DNA of 55,659 nt from the NCBI GenBank assembly GCA_934271245.1, contig CAKQQY010000010.1, forward strand, positions 1 through 55,659, given 5' to 3'. Position 1 is the first letter of the stretch; each line of letters begins with the position of its first letter. Positions 51,881 through 55,659 of the stretch are shown here, in pieces. Under the pieces are notes generated by a model. The model had not been told where the DNA came from. It searched no databases and worked only from the letters and a program-made list of their open reading frames with translations. The position numbers and the translations under genes are program-made. The DNA is from an uncultured Clostridia bacterium (GTDB lineage Bacteria; Bacillota; Clostridia; Christensenellales; Borkfalkiaceae).

Positions 51881-51908
51881 CCGCTCGTTTTTTGACGAAA
51901 ACGAGCGG
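51881..51908 (-). terminator. intrinsic terminator of hemW
   Basis: Perfect 11-bp stem CCGCTCGTTTT / AAAACGAGCGG with a 6-base loop, then ATTTTCTTTT on the minus strand, 33 bases past the hemW stop. Confidence 0.85.
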
Positions 51909-51941
51909 ACAAATTAAAAAAATAAGGGTAACCCCAAGGGT

Positions 51942-53051
51942 TTATTTCATAAAAGCAAGGATTATATCGTTCTGAACGTAAATGTATTCGGGTTTGATTT
52001 TAAGAGTTTTCCCGTCGAAGTCGATAAACTTTTCTTTCTTTTTAAGAGCGTCTGCGTATTTTTCTTTAAAGTCGCAACCGAACTCTTTATTGAACTTTTC
52101 TACGTCTATCCCCTTTTCGGTGCGAAGACCTAACATAATATATTCGAAACACGCGTCTTCGCCTTCGATAACGTCGGAAGAAATTTCGGGGTTTTTGTTA
52201 TAGATTATAGCGTTGCAATACTCGTCGATACCGAACGAATTCGTAAATCTTCTACCGTCGATAAAAGAAGAAGCCGAAACGCCGAGACCGATATACTCTC
52301 CGCGTTTCCAGTAGTTTAGGTTGTGTTTGCTTTCAAATCCCGGGAGCGCGAAGTTAGAAACTTCGTAACGATGAAATCCTTTTTCGGCGAGATATTTTCT
52401 TACTTCGTCGTAGATATCCGCCGTTTCGTCGTCGGAAAGCAACTCCCCGTTAAGATAATCGGTATAAATAGGCGTGCCTACTTCGGGGGTAAGCGCGTAT
52501 ACGGAAATATGTTTTACTTCGCCGGCAATAGCAAGGTCTATCGTCTTTTTAACCTGTTCGGCGGTCTGATCCGCAAGCCCGATTAAAACGTCCGCGCTTT
52601 TGTTTTCCCCTTTAAGCATATTGCAACAAAGCAGAAAGTCTTTGGCGGTGTGTATTCTGTTAAGTCTTTTAAGTTGGTCGTCGTACCCCGTCTGAAGTCC
52701 TATGGAAAACCTGTTTACGCCTACCGATTTATAATCTTTTATTTTTTCGGGAGTAACCGTACCCGGGTTCATTTCTATGGTAATTTCGGGGTTTTCGGTG
52801 AGATTAAAACATTTTTTAACCTGCCTTAACGCGCCGACGATGAATTTCGACGGCACGACGGACGGCGTTCCGCCGCCTATATACACCGTATCGAAAACCT
52901 TGTTTTTAAGTTGTTCGCCCCTGCCTGCGATTTCTCGGTACAAACAGGCGAAATAACTTTCCGTTTTACCGATTTCTTTCGGATAAGAAGCAAAATCGCA
53001 ATAGGTGCATTTACTTTTGCAAAAAGGGATATGAATATAAATTCCGCTCAT
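51942..53051 (-). CDS. hemW: radical SAM protein HemW (coproporphyrinogen oxidase-like)
   Basis: 369 residues. It starts GIYIHIPFCKSKCTYCDFAS, giving the radical SAM cluster C-x3-C-x2-C; the Phe at the next-to-last place is that of the HemN/HemW group. YIGGGTPS and SIGLQTGYDD also fit. HemW proteins lack coproporphyrinogen oxidase activity and are thought to be heme chaperones. It follows lepA after 15 bases, the usual order in Bacillota, and ends at a strong terminator. Confidence 0.92.
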   Translation of the reverse strand: MSGIYIHIPFCKSKCTYCDFASYPKEIGKTESYFACLYREIAGRGEQLKNKVFDTVYIGGGTPSVVPSKFIVGALRQVKKCFNLTENPEITIEMNPGTVTPEKIKDYKSVGVNRFSIGLQTGYDDQLKRLNRIHTAKDFLLCCNMLKGENKSADVLIGLADQTAEQVKKTIDLAIAGEVKHISVYALTPEVGTPIYTDYLNGELLSDDETADIYDEVRKYLAEKGFHRYEVSNFALPGFESKHNLNYWKRGEYIGLGVSASSFIDGRRFTNSFGIDEYCNAIIYNKNPEISSDVIEGEDACFEYIMLGLRTEKGIDVEKFNKEFGCDFKEKYADALKKKEKFIDFDGKTLKIKPEYIYVQNDIILAFMK

Positions 53052-53066
53052 TTTTTCTCCGTAAAA

Positions 53067-54878
53067 TCAGTTTCCGTTATCCGTTTTAAGAATGGATATA
53101 AAGGCTTCCGACGGTATCTCTACGGTACCTATCGAACGCATTTTCTTTTTACCTTCTTTTTGTTTTTCGAGAAGTTTTTTCTTTCTCGTCACGTCGCCGC
53201 CGTAACATTTTGCAAGAACGTCTTTTCTGTACGCTTTAACCGTTTCTCTCGCGATAACCTTTCCGCCGACCGCCGCCTGAACGGGTATTTCGAACATCTG
53301 GCGCGGAATAACGTCTTTAAGTTTTTCGGCTATCTGTCTGCCGCGCTCGTAAGCCTTATCTTTATGCACGATGATTGAAAGAGCGTCGCATATGTCTCCG
53401 TTAAGCAAAAGGTCCAACTTAACGAGATCGCTTTTCGCGTACCCCGCGATTTCGTAATCTAAAGAAGCGTACCCTTTGGTTCTGGACTTTAATTGATCGA
53501 AAAAGTCGTAGATGATTTCGTTAAGCGGCAGAGTGTATTTAAGTTCCACTCTCGTTTTGTCGAGATAAATCATATCTTTGTAAACGCCGCGTTTGTACTG
53601 GCAGAGTTCCATAATCGGACCGACGAAATCGGGCGGCGTGAATATGCTCGCGTTGATTATCGGTTCTTCCATATAATCTATTTCGGTTACGGGCGGTAAG
53701 TGGGTGGGGTTTTCCACCGTCATTACCGAGCCGTCTGTTTTATGAACGATATAAGAAACGGACGGAGCGGTAGTAATTATATCGAGATCGAATTCCCTTT
53801 CGATTCTTTCCTGAATAACGTCCATATGAAGGAGTCCCAAAAATCCGCATCTGAACCCGAATCCCAAAGCCGCCGAATTATCGGGTTCTATGGAGAGAGC
53901 CGCGTCGTTCAATTTAAGTTTTAAAAGGGCGTCTTTTAAGTCGCCGTATTTGCTTCCGTCAAGCGGAAATACGCCGGAAAAGACCATCGGCAACGCCTTT
54001 TTATACCCCGGCAACGGTTCGGAAGCGGGGTTGTCGGCGTAAGTAATGGTATCGCCGACGGCGGTATCTTCGATAGACTTTATGCTTGCGGCTATATACC
54101 CTACTTCGCCAGCCGTAAGTTCGGCTTTCGGAGTCATTTTAGGCGAAAACACGCCGACTTCCGTTACGTCGAACACTTTATCCGACATAAAGGTTCTTAT
54201 TTTCGTACCGACTTTAACCACGCCGTCTTTTATTCTTACAAAACATATAACGCCCTTAAAATTATCGTAATAACTGTCGAAAATAAGGGCTTTTAAGGGG
54301 GCGTTGTCGTCGCCGCTCGGCGCGGGAAGTTTAGTTACGATTTGTTCTAAAACTTCTTCCACGTTAAGTCCTGTTTTCGCGGAAATTCTCGGCGCGTCGG
54401 AAGCGTCTATCCCCAGAATATCCTCGAGTTCTTTCGCCGCTTCGTCGGGATTTGCCGAGGCAAGGTCGATTTTGTTTATGACGGGCATTATTTCAAGGTC
54501 GTTGTCTATGGCAAGATAAGCGTTCGCCATAGTCTGCGCCTGAACGCCCTGAGTCGCGTCGACAATCAGAATAGCCCCCTCGCATGCTTTAAGCGAACGG
54601 GAAACTTCATAAGTAAAGTCCACGTGCCCCGGGGTGTCTATGAGGTTAAAAACGTACTCGTTGCCGTCCTTGGCTTTATAGAACATTCTTACTGGGGTAA
54701 GTTTAATGGTAATCCCCCTTTCTCTCTCCAAATCCATAGAGTCTAAAAGTTGGTCTTCCATATCCCTTTCGGAAACCTGCCCCGTCATTTCCATAAGACG
54801 GTCTGCAAGAGTAGACTTGCCGTGGTCGATATGCGCGACTATACAAAAGTTACGAATTTTGCTTTTATCCGTTGACAT
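53067..54878 (-). CDS. lepA: elongation factor 4 (LepA)
   Basis: 603 residues from ATG 54878, which has AAAGGA 6 bases upstream; an ATG 7 codons earlier lies close to the promoter and lacks a ribosome binding site. The GTPase domain has AHIDHGKST and DTPGHVDF. The LepA-specific C-terminal domain is complete. LepA is a ribosomal GTPase linked to back-translocation and 30S assembly. It forms an operon with hemW. Confidence 0.97.
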   Translation of the reverse strand: MSTDKSKIRNFCIVAHIDHGKSTLADRLMEMTGQVSERDMEDQLLDSMDLERERGITIKLTPVRMFYKAKDGNEYVFNLIDTPGHVDFTYEVSRSLKACEGAILIVDATQGVQAQTMANAYLAIDNDLEIMPVINKIDLASANPDEAAKELEDILGIDASDAPRISAKTGLNVEEVLEQIVTKLPAPSGDDNAPLKALIFDSYYDNFKGVICFVRIKDGVVKVGTKIRTFMSDKVFDVTEVGVFSPKMTPKAELTAGEVGYIAASIKSIEDTAVGDTITYADNPASEPLPGYKKALPMVFSGVFPLDGSKYGDLKDALLKLKLNDAALSIEPDNSAALGFGFRCGFLGLLHMDVIQERIEREFDLDIITTAPSVSYIVHKTDGSVMTVENPTHLPPVTEIDYMEEPIINASIFTPPDFVGPIMELCQYKRGVYKDMIYLDKTRVELKYTLPLNEIIYDFFDQLKSRTKGYASLDYEIAGYAKSDLVKLDLLLNGDICDALSIIVHKDKAYERGRQIAEKLKDVIPRQMFEIPVQAAVGGKVIARETVKAYRKDVLAKCYGGDVTRKKKLLEKQKEGKKKMRSIGTVEIPSEAFISILKTDNGN

Positions 54879-54911
54879 AAAAAATCCTTTATTATACAAT
54901 ATACGGGTAAT

Positions 54912-54940
54912 AGTATACTTGAAAATTAAAGTTTTTGCAA
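54912..54940 (-). promoter_or_regulatory. promoter for lepA-hemW
   Basis: On the minus strand TTGCAA (54935-54940), a 17-base spacer and TATACT (54912-54917), about 33 bases before ATG 54878. Confidence 0.75.
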
Positions 54941-54947
54941 GTATTTA
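54919..54947 (+). promoter_or_regulatory. overlapping divergent promoter for the phosphodiesterase gene
   Basis: TTGAAA (54919-54924), a 17-base spacer and TATTTA (54942-54947). It occupies the same helix as the lepA promoter, so the two probably compete. Confidence 0.55.
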
Positions 54948-54961
54948 TTCGGAGGGCGATT

Positions 54962-55659
54962 ATGAGAATAGATAAAAACTACTGGTTGTTAAGCCGTCCC
55001 GTTGCGCACAGGGGTCTTTGGGGCGGAGAAATTGCGGAAAATTCGATTACCGCGTATAAAAACGCAGTGGAAAAAGGTTATCCCATAGAAATCGATTTAT
55101 ACCTTTCCACCGACGGAATACTTTATTCTTTTCACGACGACACGTTGAAACGTATGACGGGCGCGGAAGGAAAAATTTTCGATAAAAGTTCGGAAGAATT
55201 AAATAAGTTAAGGCTCGTCGGCACCGACGAAAAAATACCGACTTTCGAAGAAGTATTATCTATCGCCGAAGGCAAAGTTCCCCTTTTAATAGAGATAAAA
55301 GACCAACCGAACGAAAAAGTCGTGGATAAAACGGTTGAAAGACTTAAAACGTATAAAGGCGAATTCGCCGTCCAGTCGTTTAATCCCCTTTATATAAACA
55401 GAGTTAAAAAACTTGCGCCCGAATTCATAAGAGGTATTTTGGCTACGGAAAATAAATGGAATACCCCGTTTAAGAATTTCATTTTGAAAAATATGCCCCT
55501 TAATTTTATGATTAAACCCGATTTTATAAGTTACAGTTACACGGGGTTACCATTAAAGAAAAGCAAAACCCGCGGCAAAGGCGTAATCTGCTGGACGGTT
55601 ACCGATCAGAACACCGCCGACAGAGTAAAACCTTTTACCGACAATATTATTTTCGAAGG
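54962..55659 (+). CDS. glycerophosphodiester phosphodiesterase, 3' end outside the window
   Basis: An ATG at 54962 with GGAGGG 6 bases upstream opens a frame to the window edge (232 codons and 2 bases). It reads VAHRGLWGG, AENSITAYKNAVEKGYPIEI, DLYLSTDGILYSFHDDTLKR: the H-R, E-N-S, E-x-D and H-D residues that bind metal and do catalysis in GDPD enzymes. IEIKDQ and later VQSFNP are also typical. The family splits glycerophosphodiesters into glycerol-3-phosphate and an alcohol. No signal peptide is visible, so it is probably cytoplasmic. About 10-20 residues are probably missing. Confidence 0.92.
   Translation, partial: MRIDKNYWLLSRPVAHRGLWGGEIAENSITAYKNAVEKGYPIEIDLYLSTDGILYSFHDDTLKRMTGAEGKIFDKSSEELNKLRLVGTDEKIPTFEEVLSIAEGKVPLLIEIKDQPNEKVVDKTVERLKTYKGEFAVQSFNPLYINRVKKLAPEFIRGILATENKWNTPFKNFILKNMPLNFMIKPDFISYSYTGLPLKKSKTRGKGVICWTVTDQNTADRVKPFTDNIIFE

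Noticed and set aside
51819..51935. Spo0A box before spoIIGA
   Set aside because: TTTTCGTCAAA resembles the box only out of register and lies inside the hemW terminator stem.

Overview
The window is 55.7 kb from a Bacillota (Firmicutes) chromosome. It looks like a spore-forming, probably gut-dwelling member of the Clostridia. The evidence is the sporulation set (spoIIGA, sigE, sigG, yqfC, yqfD, a YlmC/YmxH protein), Clostridia-like synteny around ftsK-rimO-pgsA-cinA-recA-rny and yqfC-yqfD-pgpH-ybeY-era-yqzL-recO, pyruvate phosphate dikinase, strong AGGAGG-type ribosome binding sites, and many glycan-degrading enzymes. The species cannot be named from the sequence. No rRNA, tRNA or CRISPR array was found.

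Positions 1-20272 (minus strand) hold a roughly 20 kb operon for glycan capture and breakdown. Its genes are closely packed, often overlapping by 4-14 bases, and no terminator is visible inside it. It begins with a 47-codon ORF that overlaps a secreted modular protein. A modular lipoprotein, two ABC sugar permeases, a solute-binding lipoprotein, a membrane-anchored beta-sandwich protein and a glycosidase-like lipoprotein follow. The operon then encodes predicted cytoplasmic enzymes: GH1, GH28-like, GH13, GH78-like, GH36 and an SGNH esterase broken by a frameshift. The likely flow is surface binding and cutting, ABC import, then dismantling of mixed alpha- and beta-linked oligosaccharides inside the cell. 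No ABC ATPase is encoded here, so a shared one elsewhere is presumably used.

Positions 20273-23901 are the control region: a divergent AraC regulator, an MFS transporter whose start region carries a perfect 12-bp-arm palindrome, and a convergent second AraC regulator. Positions 24056-26282 are an AT-richer accessory patch. It has a TIGR02391/Ymh-like gene interrupted by an in-frame TGA, and a membrane protein whose N-terminus is the first ~70 residues of an IS21-type transposase, read from a strong promoter in what looks like an IS21 end.

Positions 26305-55659 are mostly core genome: ppdK; the yqfC-to-recO cluster (including the 38-residue YqzL); a short-chain dehydrogenase; rny; the ftsK-rimO-pgsA-cinA-recA cluster; gap; a PfkB sugar kinase; an EF-G paralogue; the spoIIGA-sigE-sigG-ylmC sporulation cluster; lepA-hemW; and the start of a glycerophosphodiester phosphodiesterase that runs off the right edge. 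Many of these units have promoters with exact 17-bp spacing and clear intrinsic terminators, listed below. Promoters, terminators and operators are sequence predictions only.
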